Shown here: positions 18,421 through 27,828 of the stretch, piece by piece
Layout: the number at the start of each line of letters is the position of its first letter
Position numbering within the stretch: the first letter of the stretch is position 1
Assembly: GCF_030499515.1 (NCBI RefSeq)
Contig: NZ_JASTWJ010000001.1
Coordinates: forward strand, 2,646,001 to 2,710,000
Direction: 5' to 3'
DNA from: Streptomyces sp. DT2A-34
GTDB taxonomy: Bacteria; Actinomycetota; Actinomycetes; Streptomycetales; Streptomycetaceae
Length of the DNA stretch: 64,000 bases
Notes under the pieces: generated by a model
The model's database searches: none
Told to the model about the DNA's origin: nothing
What the model saw: the letters and a program-made list of their open reading frames with translations, nothing else
Program-made: the position numbers and the translations under genes

Positions 18421-18957
18421 CTAGACGATTTCGGGGTCAAGGGTCACGGGCCCGGCGGGGGGACCTTCGTCGACCAGTGTGCGCAGCAGCTCGGCGAGTC
18501 TGGTCGGATACACCGTCTCATGTGCCCGGGCAAGTTCCCGACACGTCCACCAGCGCGCTCCGGCGACGCTGCGTCGCTCCAGCTCGGTCAGCCCCACGGG
18601 TCGGGTCGCCGTCTGGCTCGTACGGGCCAGGTAGTACCACTCGTCCTGGTCCCAGCGGCGTCCCGCGAACGGGAAGGAGCACATCCGCCGCCACAGCACG
18701 GGACCGAGTTCGACGTCCGTCATGCCGGTCTCCTCGGCGAGTTCCCGCAACGCGGCTTCCGCACGGCTCTCCTCACCCTCGACGCCGCCGCCCGGGGTGA
18801 ACCACCAGTCGTCGGCCGGATCCTCCGGCTCGTGGCCGTGCAGCAGCAGGATGCGGTCCCGAGGGTCGAGCAGCACGACCCGGGCGACCTTGCGCAGCCC
18901 GCCGTCGTAGGAGTCCCCGTACGGGCTCTCCCCCACACCCGGCGCCTCAGCGGGCAC
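18421..18957 (-). CDS. NUDIX hydrolase
   Basis: 178 residues from GTG 18957, which lies inside the end of the last signal peptidase gene (11-base overlap), so translation is probably coupled. The Nudix box GX5EX7REUXEEXGU is read as GGVEGEESRAEAALRELAEETGM at about residues 57-79. Substrate is not predictable: a nucleoside diphosphate derivative or related compound. Neighbouring DUF2469 and signal peptidases do not indicate the substrate. Confidence 0.93.
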   Translation of the reverse strand: MPAEAPGVGESPYGDSYDGGLRKVARVVLLDPRDRILLLHGHEPEDPADDWWFTPGGGVEGEESRAEAALRELAEETGMTDVELGPVLWRRMCSFPFAGRRWDQDEWYYLARTSQTATRPVGLTELERRSVAGARWWTCRELARAHETVYPTRLAELLRTLVDEGPPAGPVTLDPEIV

Positions 18958-19723
18958 CGGCGGGCTCCGGCCGGGGCCTGGCGCGCTTGCCCAACCTGTT
19001 CGCGATCGGCCCGTACGCCCCGCCGCCCAGGACCAGCACGCCGCCCACGACGATCAGCGCGACGACCGTCCGCAGCGGCCCCGGCGACGACAGCGAGCCG
19101 AGTTGTTCGAAGCCCGTGGGGCGCTCCGGCATGCCGTTCATGGGCCATACGACGGCGTCCACCCGGGCCGAGACGGCACTGCGCGCGACGGTGCCGCTGG
19201 CGGCGTCCGTGAGGTGGGCGGTGGAGTCCAGGGAGCCGCTGCGCTCGTCACCGAGCAGGAAGAGCCTGCCCTTCGGGACCGTCACGGTCGGGAAGTTCTG
19301 GATCTCGGCCAGGCTGTCCTTGGCCAGATAGGGTTCGTCGATCTGCTTGCCGTTGACGGTCAGCTTGCCGTCGGTGCAGCAGGCGACCGTGTCCCCGCCG
19401 ACGGCGACCACACGCTTGACGACGGGCGCGTTGGACACCCACGTCTTGTCGGTGAAGACGACGACGTCACCGCGGCGTACCTCACCGCCGTCGACGCGCT
19501 GGGCCAGCACCCGGTCGCCCGCGCCGATCGTCGGCGCCATCGAACTGGTGGGCACGGTGTACGGCCGGTAGAGGACCGCTCCCCAGGCGAACCCGCCGAG
19601 GAACAGCAACAGGCCCAGCGCCACGGCCAGCCCGGACAACCGCTGTCCGGTCCGGCCGCCCGCCGGGCCACTGCTCGCGCCACTCTCGCGCGGCGCCGTA
19701 CGTGTCGTGCTCTCGCCACCCAT
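18947..19723 (-). CDS. sipZ: Type I signal peptidase (fourth of four, SipZ-like)
   Basis: Membrane serine protease that removes signal peptides from exported proteins. 258 residues. One N-terminal membrane segment (LAVALGLLLFLGGFAWGAVLY) precedes the Ser box VPTSSMAPTI; the general-base Lys is in VVKRVVAVGGDTV; the GDERSGSLDS box follows. A second hydrophobic segment near the C-terminus (VVALIVVGGVLVLGGGAYG) is followed by basic residues. By position and order it corresponds to SipZ of S. lividans/S. coelicolor. It is the most diverged member of the cluster. Confidence 0.93.
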   Translation of the reverse strand: MGGESTTRTAPRESGASSGPAGGRTGQRLSGLAVALGLLLFLGGFAWGAVLYRPYTVPTSSMAPTIGAGDRVLAQRVDGGEVRRGDVVVFTDKTWVSNAPVVKRVVAVGGDTVACCTDGKLTVNGKQIDEPYLAKDSLAEIQNFPTVTVPKGRLFLLGDERSGSLDSTAHLTDAASGTVARSAVSARVDAVVWPMNGMPERPTGFEQLGSLSSPGPLRTVVALIVVGGVLVLGGGAYGPIANRLGKRARPRPEPAGAR

Positions 19724-19810
19724 GGGTCCGCACCCTACCCGGCGGTACCGACACCGGGCAGCCCTCCTGAGCGCCCGAGGTCACACGCTCGGCAAAGCTT
19801 TCCCAAGCGG

Positions 19811-20782
19811 TCAGCGCGTCTCGGCCGCCTTGATCCGCTGCCGGCGCCACAGCACCAGCGGCACCGCACCGGCCAGGGCGAGCCCCTGCGGCGCGACCGT
19901 CAGAGCGGCGGACCGGGCGTCCAGGTTCTGCTCGAAAGTGTCCGGGACCGGCAGGTTGTCCCAGCGGGTGATCGGCCAGGCGATCACGATGGCGCGGCCG
20001 ACGACCTCGTCGACGGGGACCATGCCGTGGTTCTTGTCGGACTGGTTGTAGCGCGAGTCGCGGGAGTTCTGCCGGTGGTCGCCCATGACCCAGATGGAGC
20101 CCTTGGGGACCTTCACCTTGAACTGGCCGCCCTGGTCGTCCTGGCTGCACGGGGTGTTGCCGGGGTAGACATAGGACGTCTCGCTCAGCGCCTTGCCGTT
20201 GACCTTCAGCGGGCCGGTGCCTTCGCACTCGATCGTGTCGCCGCCGACGCCGACGACGCGCTTGATGAGGTCCTTCTCCTCCGCGGACGGCATCAGGCCG
20301 ATCCAGCTGAGGAAGGTCTGCAGCGCGTTGGGGTCGAGGGTGGGCTCGCCCGCCAGCCAGTTGTCGGGGTCGTGGAAGACGACGACCTCGCCGCGCTCGG
20401 GCTCGGAGCCGAACCAGGGGGTGAGCTTGTCGACCAGGACGCGGTCACCCTGCTGGAGGGTGTTCTGCATCGAATCGGAGGGGATCGAGAACGCCTGCAC
20501 CAGGAACGTCTTGATCAGCAGCGCGAGGACGAGCGCGATGCCGATCAGGATGGGCAGCTCCTTCCAGAAGGAGCGCTGCTTCTTCGACTTGGGGGAAGCC
20601 CCGCCCGACCCCTGCTCGTCGGTCGGGGGCTGTCCGCCCGACCCTTCGCCGTCGCCGGCCGCTCCGGGGTCATTCCCGGAGGTCACAGCGCCGTCCGCGG
20701 CCGGGTCGGCTGCTCCCACGGGGTGTCCGCGGTGCTCCTCGCCGTCGTGCCCGGATCGTGCGCCAACCGCCACATCCCCCAC
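19811..20782 (-). CDS. sipY: Type I signal peptidase (third of four, SipY-like)
   Basis: 323 residues. The GTG at 20782 is supported by AAGGAG five bases upstream, which places the start 113 bases inside the end of the preceding sip gene in another frame. An acidic Gly/Asp-rich N-terminus of about 70 residues is followed by the membrane segment (LPILIGIALVLALLIKTFLVQAF), the catalytic Ser in IPSDSMQNT, the Lys in LIKRVVGVGGD and MGDHRQNSRDSR. A C-terminal hydrophobic segment (LALAGAVPLVLW) is short. SipY is the major signal peptidase in S. lividans. Confidence 0.93.
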   Translation of the reverse strand: MGDVAVGARSGHDGEEHRGHPVGAADPAADGAVTSGNDPGAAGDGEGSGGQPPTDEQGSGGASPKSKKQRSFWKELPILIGIALVLALLIKTFLVQAFSIPSDSMQNTLQQGDRVLVDKLTPWFGSEPERGEVVVFHDPDNWLAGEPTLDPNALQTFLSWIGLMPSAEEKDLIKRVVGVGGDTIECEGTGPLKVNGKALSETSYVYPGNTPCSQDDQGGQFKVKVPKGSIWVMGDHRQNSRDSRYNQSDKNHGMVPVDEVVGRAIVIAWPITRWDNLPVPDTFEQNLDARSAALTVAPQGLALAGAVPLVLWRRQRIKAAETR

Positions 20783-21761
20783 GCCAACTCCTTACTCTGT
20801 GCCGCCGCCTGCCCCATGCGCGGCGCAGGCCCACCACTCCCATAACGAGCGGGAGTTCCGCAGGGCTCGGGAGCTGGATCGTTCCGTTCGAATCGTCGTA
20901 AGCAACCCTATGCGACAGCTGGACGGACGCGGTCGACCCGGTCGCCGAGTCGGACACGGAAGCGTAGGTTTTCGGTTCTTCCAGGGAGGTCCAGTGACCG
21001 AGGGGCCAGGCGATGACCATGGCTCGCCCCACCACCTCGCCCTCGGAGACCGTGCCGCCGTAGTTCCTGTCCTGGTGCGAGCGGGAGTCCGCGGAGTTGG
21101 CCCGGTGGTCGCCCATCACCCACAGCCGGCCCTGCGGGACGGTGATGTCGAACTCCGTCTTCGAGGGGACGTTGCCGGGATACAGATAGTCCTCGTTCAG
21201 GGGAACGCCGTTGACGGTGACCCGCCCTTGCGTGTCACAGCACGTGACGCGGTCGCCGCCGACGCCGACGACGCGCTTGATGAGGTCCTTCTCGTTGTCG
21301 GACGGCAGCAGACCGATGAAGGTGAGCGCCTCCTTGACCTGCTTGACGACGACGGGGTCCTCCGTCTGCACCGTCGTCTGCTCGTCCTGGAGCCAGCCGC
21401 CGGGGTCCTTGAAGACGACGACGTCCCCGCGCTGCGGCTTGGAGCCGAACCAGGGCGTGAGCTTGTCGACCAGGACACGGTCGCCGATCTGGATCGTCTG
21501 CTCCATGGAGCCGGAGGGGATCACGAAGGCCTGGACGAGGAAGGTCTTCAGGACGAGCGCTATGAGGACGGCAACGCCGACGAGGAGGGGTATCTCCTTC
21601 ATCGCGGAGCGCCTGCGGCGCCGCTTGACCTTGCGCTGGAGCTTGCGCCGCTCCGCACGCGTGCGACCGCCGGCGGGGCTGGCGGCGCGCCGGGCACCGG
21701 TGGGCAGCAGATTGTCGGCGGCGCTGGTGGGCGCTCCACGCGGCTTGCCACGGTTACCCAT
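20670..21761 (-). CDS. sipX: Type I signal peptidase (second of four, SipX-like)
   Basis: 363 residues from ATG 21761, which overlaps the preceding sip stop by 8 bases. A very basic N-terminal region (RAERRKLQRKVKRRRRR) precedes the membrane segment, then the Ser box IPSGSMEQT, Lys in LIKRVVGVGGD and MGDHRANSADSR. The last 50 or so residues (after GVVGLRRAWG) are Arg/Gly-rich and overlap the start region of sipY in another frame, so this tail is under double coding constraint and longer than the catalytic domain needs. Confidence 0.9.
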   Translation of the reverse strand: MGNRGKPRGAPTSAADNLLPTGARRAASPAGGRTRAERRKLQRKVKRRRRRSAMKEIPLLVGVAVLIALVLKTFLVQAFVIPSGSMEQTIQIGDRVLVDKLTPWFGSKPQRGDVVVFKDPGGWLQDEQTTVQTEDPVVVKQVKEALTFIGLLPSDNEKDLIKRVVGVGGDRVTCCDTQGRVTVNGVPLNEDYLYPGNVPSKTEFDITVPQGRLWVMGDHRANSADSRSHQDRNYGGTVSEGEVVGRAMVIAWPLGHWTSLEEPKTYASVSDSATGSTASVQLSHRVAYDDSNGTIQLPSPAELPLVMGVVGLRRAWGRRRHRVRSWRGGCGGWRTIRARRRGAPRTPRGSSRPGRGRRCDLRE

Positions 21762-22521
21762 GCGCGCCCGCCCCATTCGAGGCCTCCGCCTCCGGGGCGC
21801 TCCAGCCGGGGTCGGCTTCGGCAGCTGCGGGCACGCGCGCGTAGGCGTCCGGTCGGTGCAGGTGGGTCCAATGGGCGGTCGGCCATACGATCCAGTCGGC
21901 ACGGCCGATGACGTCGCCGACCGGGACCATGCCGCCGCCGGGCGAGCCCAGATGGTCGCGGGAGTCGCTGGATTCGCTGCGGTGGTCGCCAAGGACGAAC
22001 AGGGTGCCGTCGGGCACGACGACGTCGAACGGCACCGTGGACGGGCTGTCGCCGGGGTACAGGAATGTCGACTCGTCGACCGACCGGCCGTTCACCCGGA
22101 CCCTCCCCTCCCTGTCGCAGCAGACCACGTGGTCTCCCCCCACACCCACAACGCGTTTGATGTAGTCGGCATCCCCGAAATACCCAGTTCCATCGAACAC
22201 GACAACATCACCGCGCCGCGGCTCGGCACCGAAACGGTACGCCAACTTATTTACGAGAACGCGGTCGCCGATCCTCAAGCCGGACTCCATGGATCCGCTG
22301 GGAATCTCGAACGGCCGCAGCACGAACGTGTTGAGCACCAGCAGAAACACCAGGAAAACCAGCAGGGTCAGGCTGATCCGCCCACCCGGGAGCCACTGGG
22401 TGATCCGCGACACCAACGCGAAGCGCGACCGTCCCTCCTGACCCTCTGTGTCCGAGATCTCCTCGGAATCGGAAGGGCGGGAGGAGCGGTCGCGCTCCGT
22501 CGGCTGTGCTTCGGTGTCCAT
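21754..22521 (-). CDS. sipW: Type I signal peptidase (first of four, SipW-like)
   Basis: 255 residues from ATG 22521. An acidic N-terminus, one membrane segment (ISLTLLVFLVFLLVLNTFVL), Ser in IPSGSMESG, Lys in YIKRVVGVGGD and LGDHRSESSDSRDH. The C-terminus has no strong second membrane segment. It is the first gene of four consecutive type I signal peptidase genes and follows rplS by 60 bases, so it may be driven in part from the rpsP-rplS transcript. Four paralogues in one operon are a known Streptomyces feature linked to heavy secretion. Confidence 0.93.
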   Translation of the reverse strand: MDTEAQPTERDRSSRPSDSEEISDTEGQEGRSRFALVSRITQWLPGGRISLTLLVFLVFLLVLNTFVLRPFEIPSGSMESGLRIGDRVLVNKLAYRFGAEPRRGDVVVFDGTGYFGDADYIKRVVGVGGDHVVCCDREGRVRVNGRSVDESTFLYPGDSPSTVPFDVVVPDGTLFVLGDHRSESSDSRDHLGSPGGGMVPVGDVIGRADWIVWPTAHWTHLHRPDAYARVPAAAEADPGWSAPEAEASNGAGAHG

Positions 22522-22581
22522 CGGGGCCAGATGTTATCCGGCCCCGCTTTGGACCCCGCGGGGGCGAGCCCCCTGAAGCGC

Positions 22582-22932
22582 TCAGTTCTCGCGCTTCTCC
22601 TTGATCTTCGCCGCCTTGCCGCGCAGCTCGCGCAGGTAGTACAGCTTGGCGCGACGCACGTCACCCTTGGTGACCAGCTCGATCTTCTCGACGATCGGGG
22701 TGTGCACCGGGAAGGTGCGCTCGACGCCGACGGAGAAGGAGACCTTGCGGACCGTGAAGGTCTCGCGCACGCCGGCGCCCTGGCGGCGGATCACAACGCC
22801 CTTGAACTGCTGCACACGGGAGCGGTTGCCCTCGATGACGCGGACGTGGACGTTGACGGTGTCGCCCGGGCGGAACGCCGGGACGTCGCTGCGCAGCGAC
22901 GCGGAGTCGACGGAGTCGAGCAGGTGAGACAT
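22582..22932 (-). CDS. rplS: 50S ribosomal protein bL19
   Basis: 116 residues from ATG 22932 ([20 protein letters not shown]), standard for Streptomyces. The L19 core [26 protein letters not shown] and basic C-terminus [20 protein letters not shown] are intact. It is the last ribosomal gene of the rpsP-khpA-rimM-trmD-rplS set, with a 134-base gap after trmD. Confidence 0.98.
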   Translation of the reverse strand: MSHLLDSVDSASLRSDVPAFRPGDTVNVHVRVIEGNRSRVQQFKGVVIRRQGAGVRETFTVRKVSFSVGVERTFPVHTPIVEKIELVTKGDVRRAKLYYLRELRGKAAKIKEKREN

Positions 22933-23066
22933 TTCGTCTGCTTTCTTCGCCCATGCCACAGGTCATAGGCGGGAGCTAGGTGTTTCGTGAGGATGCTGTC
23001 CGTGTCGGGGCGGGCGTCGTGTCCCCCTGTGGCAGGGGCGCACGCCGGACGACGCACAACAGCGAG

Positions 23067-23900
23067 CTATTCTTCCACGCCGTCTGTCCTGCGCCAAAAT
23101 CGACCGAACCGCTCGCCCTCCGGGTCGGGCATCCAGCCCAGGATGGAGAGCATCTCGCGGTCCTTCTTGTCGAAGGCCTTGGGGTCGCAGCGCTCTATCA
23201 GGTCCGGCCGGTTGACCGTCGTACGCCTGAGCGCCTCGTCGCGGCGCCAGCGGGCGATCTTGCCGTGGTGGCCGCTGAGCAGCACCTCGGGGATGTCACG
23301 GCCGCGCCACTCGGGTGGCTTGGTGTAGACGGGTCCCTCCAGGAGGTTGGCCATGGCGCCGGGCGCGAAGGAGTCGTCCCGGTGGGACTCCGCGTTCCCC
23401 AGGACGCCGGGCAGCAGGCGGGCCACGGCCTCCGTGATGACGAGTACGGCTGCCTCGCCGCCGGCGAGGACGTAGTCGCCGATGGACACCTCATGGACGG
23501 GCATCCGGGTCGCGTACTCGTCGATGACGCGGCGGTCGATGCCCTCGTAGCGAGCCGGCGTGAAGATCAGCCAGGGCCGCTCGGACAGCTCGACGGCGAG
23601 TTCCTGGGTGAAGGGGCGGCCACTGGGGGTGGGGACGATCAGGGTGGGCGCGCCGGAGCCGGTCTCGTAGCCGTCGGCCAGCACGGAGTCCAGCGCGTCC
23701 CCCCAGGGCTCGGTCTTCATGACCATGCCGGGGCCACCGCCGTACGGCGTGTCGTCGACCGTGTTGTGGCGGTCGTACGTCCAGGTGCGGAGGTCGTGCA
23801 CATGGACGTTCAGCTGTCCACGCGCGCGTGCCTTGCCGACCAGGGAGACGTTCAGGGGCTCCAGGTACTCGGGGAAGATCGTGACGACGTCGAGCCTCAT
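23067..23900 (-). CDS. trmD: tRNA (guanine37-N1)-methyltransferase TrmD
   Basis: Makes m1G37 in tRNA to prevent frameshifting. 277 residues. The SPOUT trefoil-knot motif [21 protein letters not shown] and the N-terminal [13 protein letters not shown] are clear, as is the [14 protein letters not shown] loop. The start overlaps the rimM stop in ATGA, indicating coupling. C-terminal residues [16 protein letters not shown] are a little longer than in E. coli. Confidence 0.97.
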   Translation of the reverse strand: MRLDVVTIFPEYLEPLNVSLVGKARARGQLNVHVHDLRTWTYDRHNTVDDTPYGGGPGMVMKTEPWGDALDSVLADGYETGSGAPTLIVPTPSGRPFTQELAVELSERPWLIFTPARYEGIDRRVIDEYATRMPVHEVSIGDYVLAGGEAAVLVITEAVARLLPGVLGNAESHRDDSFAPGAMANLLEGPVYTKPPEWRGRDIPEVLLSGHHGKIARWRRDEALRRTTVNRPDLIERCDPKAFDKKDREMLSILGWMPDPEGERFGRFWRRTDGVEE

Positions 23901-24442
23901 GCGCTGTCGTCCCGGGTGGAGTCGATCTCCGCCTGGTCGTCGATCAGGCCCGGCGGTGGCGTGATGACGGCCCTCTGCTCCTCCAGGTCGATCTCGGTGA
24001 CGATCTCCTCGACGAACGGGATCATGACCTCGCTGCCGTCGGGACGCTCCACGATGAACAGGTCCTGCGAGGGCAGGTGCGAGATCTCGGTGATACGGCC
24101 GACCTCCACGCCATCAGCGGTGACCACGTCCAGGTCCATCAGCTGGTGGTCGTAGTACTCGTCCTCATCCTCGGGCAGCTCGTCCGGGTCGACCTCGGCG
24201 ATCAGGAGGGTGTTGCGCAGCGCCTCGGCGGCGGTGCGGTCCTTGACCCCTTCGAAGCGCAGCAGCAGCCGGCTGCTGTGCACCCTGCCGGTCTCGATGG
24301 TGAGCGGGCCTACCGAGGCGGGATCGGTGAGGAGTACCGCGCCGGGCGCGAGCCGCAGTTCCGGCTCGTCGGTGCGGACCTCCACGGTGACCTCGCCCTT
24401 GATGCCGTGAGCGCGGCCGATCCGTGCGACTACGAGCTGCAC
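23897..24442 (-). CDS. rimM: Ribosome maturation factor RimM
   Basis: Assists 30S head assembly near uS19. 181 residues from GTG 24442, with AGGAGA upstream. The N-terminal beta-barrel begins [30 protein letters not shown], and the PRC-barrel domain has [15 protein letters not shown] and [21 protein letters not shown]. It lies in the conserved rpsP-khpA-rimM-trmD order and overlaps trmD by 4 bases. Confidence 0.97.
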   Translation of the reverse strand: MQLVVARIGRAHGIKGEVTVEVRTDEPELRLAPGAVLLTDPASVGPLTIETGRVHSSRLLLRFEGVKDRTAAEALRNTLLIAEVDPDELPEDEDEYYDHQLMDLDVVTADGVEVGRITEISHLPSQDLFIVERPDGSEVMIPFVEEIVTEIDLEEQRAVITPPPGLIDDQAEIDSTRDDSA

Positions 24443-24550
24443 TTTCGAAGATCTCCTGTCGGAACGACTACGAGCCGCGAGGCTCATACGACTACGGGCC
24501 GGGGACGGCCCAGTGGCCCTCCCCGGCCCGAGCCGGTGCTGCGTTCGGCG

Positions 24551-24790
24551 TCAGCGGACGTGGTCCACGTCGACGAGGTCGACGCGGACACCGCGGCCGC
24601 CGATGGCACCCACGACGGTGCGCAGAGCGCGTGCGGTGCGGCCGTTGCGGCCGATCACCTTGCCGAGGTCGTCGGGGTGCACCCGGACCTCCAGCACACG
24701 CCCGCGACGCAGGTTGCGCGAGGCGACCTGCACATCGTCAGGGTTGTCGACGATGCCCTTCACGAGGTGCTCGAGAGCCTCCTCGAGCAT
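24551..24790 (-). CDS. khpA: KH-domain RNA-binding protein KhpA (YlqC)
   Basis: 79 residues forming a single KH domain with the GxxG loop in GKVIGRNGRTARALR. KhpA proteins bind RNA, often with KhpB, and affect cell division and growth in Firmicutes. It begins 2 bases after the rpsP stop, so it is in the same transcript. Confidence 0.95.
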   Translation of the reverse strand: MLEEALEHLVKGIVDNPDDVQVASRNLRRGRVLEVRVHPDDLGKVIGRNGRTARALRTVVGAIGGRGVRVDLVDVDHVR

Positions 24791-24792
24791 GC

Positions 24793-25212
24793 TCAGGCCT
24801 CGGCCGACTCGGACTCGGCGGCAGCCTCGTCCTTCTTCTCCGCCTTCTTCTTCTGGGTGATCGCCTCACCCTTGCCCTCGTCGTCGCCACCAAGGGCCTC
24901 GAACGACGGGCGCGCCTTCTTCGGCTCGGCCACGAGCAGCGGAGCCGGGGCGGGCTCGCCCTTGAACTTCTGCCAGTCGCCGGTCTTCTTCAGGATGGCG
25001 AGCACGGGCTCGGTCGGCTGCGCGCCGACACCCAGCCAGTACGCGACACGGTCCGCGTCGACCTCGATGACCGACGGGTTGTACGTCGGGTGGTACTTGC
25101 CGATCTCCTCGATCGCACGACCGTCACGACGGGTACGGGAGTCGGCGACGACGATGCGGTAGTGAGGCGAACGGATCTTGCCCAGACGCTTCAGCTTGAT
25201 CTTGACTGCCAC
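24793..25212 (-). CDS. rpsP: 30S ribosomal protein bS16
   Basis: 139 residues, starting [32 protein letters not shown], the standard S16 opening. The core ends near residue 85. The rest is an actinobacterial Lys/Glu/Ala-rich tail ([23 protein letters not shown]). It is the first gene of the khpA-rimM-trmD-rplS operon. Confidence 0.97.
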   Translation of the reverse strand: MAVKIKLKRLGKIRSPHYRIVVADSRTRRDGRAIEEIGKYHPTYNPSVIEVDADRVAYWLGVGAQPTEPVLAILKKTGDWQKFKGEPAPAPLLVAEPKKARPSFEALGGDDEGKGEAITQKKKAEKKDEAAAESESAEA

Positions 25213-25589
25213 GGGAGTGGGTTCTCCTGGATTTGACGTGGTTGGGCACGGCGAGAATGCCGCGTGGGGTTGCGGTACCCGAGTGCCCGATGGACGCGTC
25301 AGCCGGAGGCGAGAGGGTTCCTGTGCGGCTGTCGAGTACAGCTAGCCATTGTGCCACACCCTGCGGGTCCCTTCCGGCCGAGGGGGGGCGGCCGTGTGCT
25401 CGGGCACGCCTGAGAGGCACCCGGCGTGAAGGTGCCGTTGAGGTCGGTCGCGCAATCCGGCGCCGACGGGGGTGCCGCGGGCCCACTACAACGGCACCCC
25501 CACGCCACGCGTGTCCGCGCGCCGTACGTCCCGACGCACCATGCCTTCCGACCGGCAGCCACGAGATGCCGGTGCTCGGCAGGGCGCCG
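25213..25589. promoter_or_regulatory. Gene-free region: rpsP promoter and terminator of the SprT-like gene
   Basis: Genes on both sides run on the minus strand. The part next to rpsP should hold the ribosomal operon promoter and leader. The part next to the SprT-like gene holds the terminator hairpin at 25468-25501. No small gene with a ribosome binding site was found. Confidence 0.5.
25468..25501 (-). terminator. Hairpin terminator after the SprT-like gene
   Basis: GGGGGTGCCG and CGGCACCCCC form a perfect 10-bp stem with a 14-base loop, about 90 bases past the stop of the SprT-like gene. Confidence 0.7.
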
Positions 25590-26186
25590 TCACGCCGCGC
25601 CGGCCACCTCCGGGATCCGGAACGGCTTCCCGCACCCGCCGCAGACGATCGGCGCCTGCGCCAGCACCGACGGAACGACCCGGACGTTGCGGCCGCAGTC
25701 GCAGACCGCCTTGACGCGGACGCCGCCCCCGGAGGAGCCGTGGCGGGCCGCCGGGCCGCGGAAGGTCCGGCTGGTGTCGGCGGAGGTCGCCGCGGTGTGG
25801 GCCTTCAGGGCGCGCTGGAGGCGTTCGATGGTCGGGCGGTAGCGGCGCTTGGCCTCGGGGTTGAGCGTGACCAGGGAGAAGCCGCTGCTCGGGTGCGGCT
25901 CCTCGGGGTGGTCCAGGCCCAACTCCTCGGCGATGGAGAGGAATCTGCGGTTGTGGTAACGGCCGGCCCGGGAGGTGTCGCGGACGCCGCGCGCGGCGGC
26001 GATGCCATGGACTGCCTCGTGAAGCAGTCGCTCGAAGGAGAGCTCGTGACCGCACGCGGACGACGACTCCCCAATCAGGGACTCTGGCGCGGCAAGATCC
26101 GGCAGCTCGGGGTGGTACCGCTGAATGTCGGCCCACGCCTGTGCCAGTTCTGCGGCGAGAACAGGTGGTGTCTGTGTCGTGCTCAC
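25590..26186 (-). CDS. SprT-like zinc metalloprotease-like protein
   Basis: 198 residues from GTG 26186 (a GTG at 26249 would add 21 residues; neither has a clear ribosome binding site). A zinc-protease motif HEAVH (about 56-60) sits in FERLLHEAVHGIAAARG, followed by a conserved YHNRRF. The C-terminus has a four-Cys zinc ribbon: CDCG...CGGCG. This layout (HExxH plus C-terminal ribbon) resembles SprT-like proteins and their actinobacterial relatives. Substrate is unknown. Confidence 0.7.
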   Translation of the reverse strand: MSTTQTPPVLAAELAQAWADIQRYHPELPDLAAPESLIGESSSACGHELSFERLLHEAVHGIAAARGVRDTSRAGRYHNRRFLSIAEELGLDHPEEPHPSSGFSLVTLNPEAKRRYRPTIERLQRALKAHTAATSADTSRTFRGPAARHGSSGGGVRVKAVCDCGRNVRVVPSVLAQAPIVCGGCGKPFRIPEVAGAA

Positions 26187-26249
26187 GTAATGACAACGAG
26201 CCGGAGTGCCGCTGTGTTCCGATTCCGGGGCATCCCAAATAATTTGCAC

Positions 26250-26922
26250 GTACCCGTCAGTTGCGAATGATGCGCCCTGACGAGGGCGGGTGCGCCGATC
26301 TGCGGAGAAGCCTCACAGCTCGTCACAAGCTGGTGCGTAGTCTGACGTACGCGCCGGCGCGTACGCCCCGTCCACGCGCCGGTGCGGCTGTGGTTCACGG
26401 ATGCGCAAGAGGCGATTCGGCCGCTGTCGTTCCACACGGGCGTCATATCAGTAAGCGCGCGCCACGACCGCGACGTTACCGGGCCCGTCGTCGGCGTCCG
26501 GCACCGCCCCGCCCTCGGCGACCAGACACCGTACGGTCACCGCGCGCTCGGCCGGCCTGGCCTCGCCTTCTTCGCCGAGCAGCAGCGGCGCCCGGTCCTC
26601 TTCGAAGATCGCGGGGAGCCCGCCCCCAGCGCGCGTGTCGGCCGGCTCGGCCCTGTTGATCAGCTCCTGGTACCCGCGCGGGAATTCCTCCGCCCGCGGC
26701 GTCGGAACGGGTGCCTCGACCACGGCGAGATCGCATGGGCCCACATTGCCGGAATGTGAATTCTCGCCACGGACACAGGGAAGCCACAAGCAGGGCTCCG
26801 CGACCTCTGGACGCGGCGACGGGCGCGGAGTTTCCTGGCATACGGGGGGGAGCGCGAGCGCATGCCACGGGGGCGACGGAATCGGACGCAGCGGTAACTC
26901 TCGGCGGATTGGGGCGCTTTAC
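26250..26922. other. Regulatory stretch with 20-bp palindrome and one doubtful small gene
   Basis: Between the SprT-like gene and the methyltransferase. It holds a perfect 20-bp palindrome at 26346-26365 (CGTACGCGCCGGCGCGTACG), a candidate operator, and a doubtful minus-strand small gene (26448-26744) listed separately. The methyltransferase promoter should be in the last 180 bases. Confidence 0.5.
26448..26744 (-). CDS. Hypothetical protein, 98 residues
   Basis: A minus-strand frame with G/C-rich third positions reads VGPCDLAVVEAPVPTPRAEEF and ends NVAVVARAY. It has a natural amino-acid mix, unlike the Arg/Pro-rich translations of antisense frames. The start is uncertain: GTG 26744 is a guess and no good ribosome binding site is seen. 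No domain is recognised. Confidence 0.4.
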   Translation of the reverse strand: MGPCDLAVVEAPVPTPRAEEFPRGYQELINRAEPADTRAGGGLPAIFEEDRAPLLLGEEGEARPAERAVTVRCLVAEGGAVPDADDGPGNVAVVARAY

Positions 26923-27801
26923 ATGACACCTACGCTCGTGCGACAGCACCTGCCTCACGCGGGGTCGGCACCTCGCGTGGACCTGTGTGCACGCGCGCGT
27001 GACTGGTCCGAGATCCAGGAGCGGATGCTGGTTCCGCTCTACGAAGCCGTCTACGAACGACTGGAAGCGGGCCCCGGCACCCGGCTGCTGGGCCTCGGCT
27101 GCGGCAGCGGGCTCGCCCTGGTGATGGCGGCGTCCAGAGGCGCGGCCGTCACCGGTGTCGAGTCCTCCTCCTCCGAACGACTGGCACTCGCACGGCAGCG
27201 GTTGCTGCCCGAGGCGTGGGGCACGCGCGCGCGTGCCGACACCCGGCTGGTCGACGGCTCGCCCGACGACCTGGCAGCGGCGGCCGACGCCGGGACGCGC
27301 GCGGAGACGGCCGCGTACACGCTGGTGACCGCCTTCGAGCCCATCGGGTGCCTCGCGGGCGACGCGGAGGGGCTCGGTGAGATGCTCGCGGCCGCGACGC
27401 CGCTCGCCGAGCGGGGGGCACCGGTGGTGCTCGCCGGCTGGGGTCCGCCGGAGCGCTGTGCCACGTCGTCCGTGCTGCGCGTCGCCACCAAGTTGGCCGA
27501 CCCCTTGCGCAGTACGGGCAGTTGGCGCCCCGCCCTGCGCGACGACCTGGAGGAGGTCGCCCAGCGCGCGGGCCTCAAGCCCGACGGTTCCGGGCGGGTG
27601 GCCTGCCCCTTCGGGTACGCGGACGTCGACAGTGCCGTACGCGGGCTGCTGTCGACCGGGCTGTTCGACTCGGCCATCGCGGCGACCGATCAGGTGCAGG
27701 TGGACAAGGAGTTGACGGAAGCGCTGCATCCGTATCTGCGGCCGGACGGGACGGTGTGGATGCCGAATGTCTTCCGGTACCTGATCGCGCGCGTGCCATG
27801 A
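26923..27801 (+). CDS. SAM-dependent methyltransferase
   Basis: 292 residues from ATG 26923. The class I methyltransferase motif I is LLGLGCGSGLALVMAASRG, which lies in the usual Rossmann position, followed by an acidic residue after beta-2 (VTGVESSSSERL). Motif IV/VI are less clear. The C-terminal half has no recognisable second domain. Substrate is unknown. It is a plus-strand single gene that converges on ftsH, with 27 bases between the stops. Confidence 0.85.
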   Translation: MTPTLVRQHLPHAGSAPRVDLCARARDWSEIQERMLVPLYEAVYERLEAGPGTRLLGLGCGSGLALVMAASRGAAVTGVESSSSERLALARQRLLPEAWGTRARADTRLVDGSPDDLAAAADAGTRAETAAYTLVTAFEPIGCLAGDAEGLGEMLAAATPLAERGAPVVLAGWGPPERCATSSVLRVATKLADPLRSTGSWRPALRDDLEEVAQRAGLKPDGSGRVACPFGYADVDSAVRGLLSTGLFDSAIAATDQVQVDKELTEALHPYLRPDGTVWMPNVFRYLIARVP

Positions 27802-27828
27802 AAGCGCATACGGGACTGAGCGGGCCCG

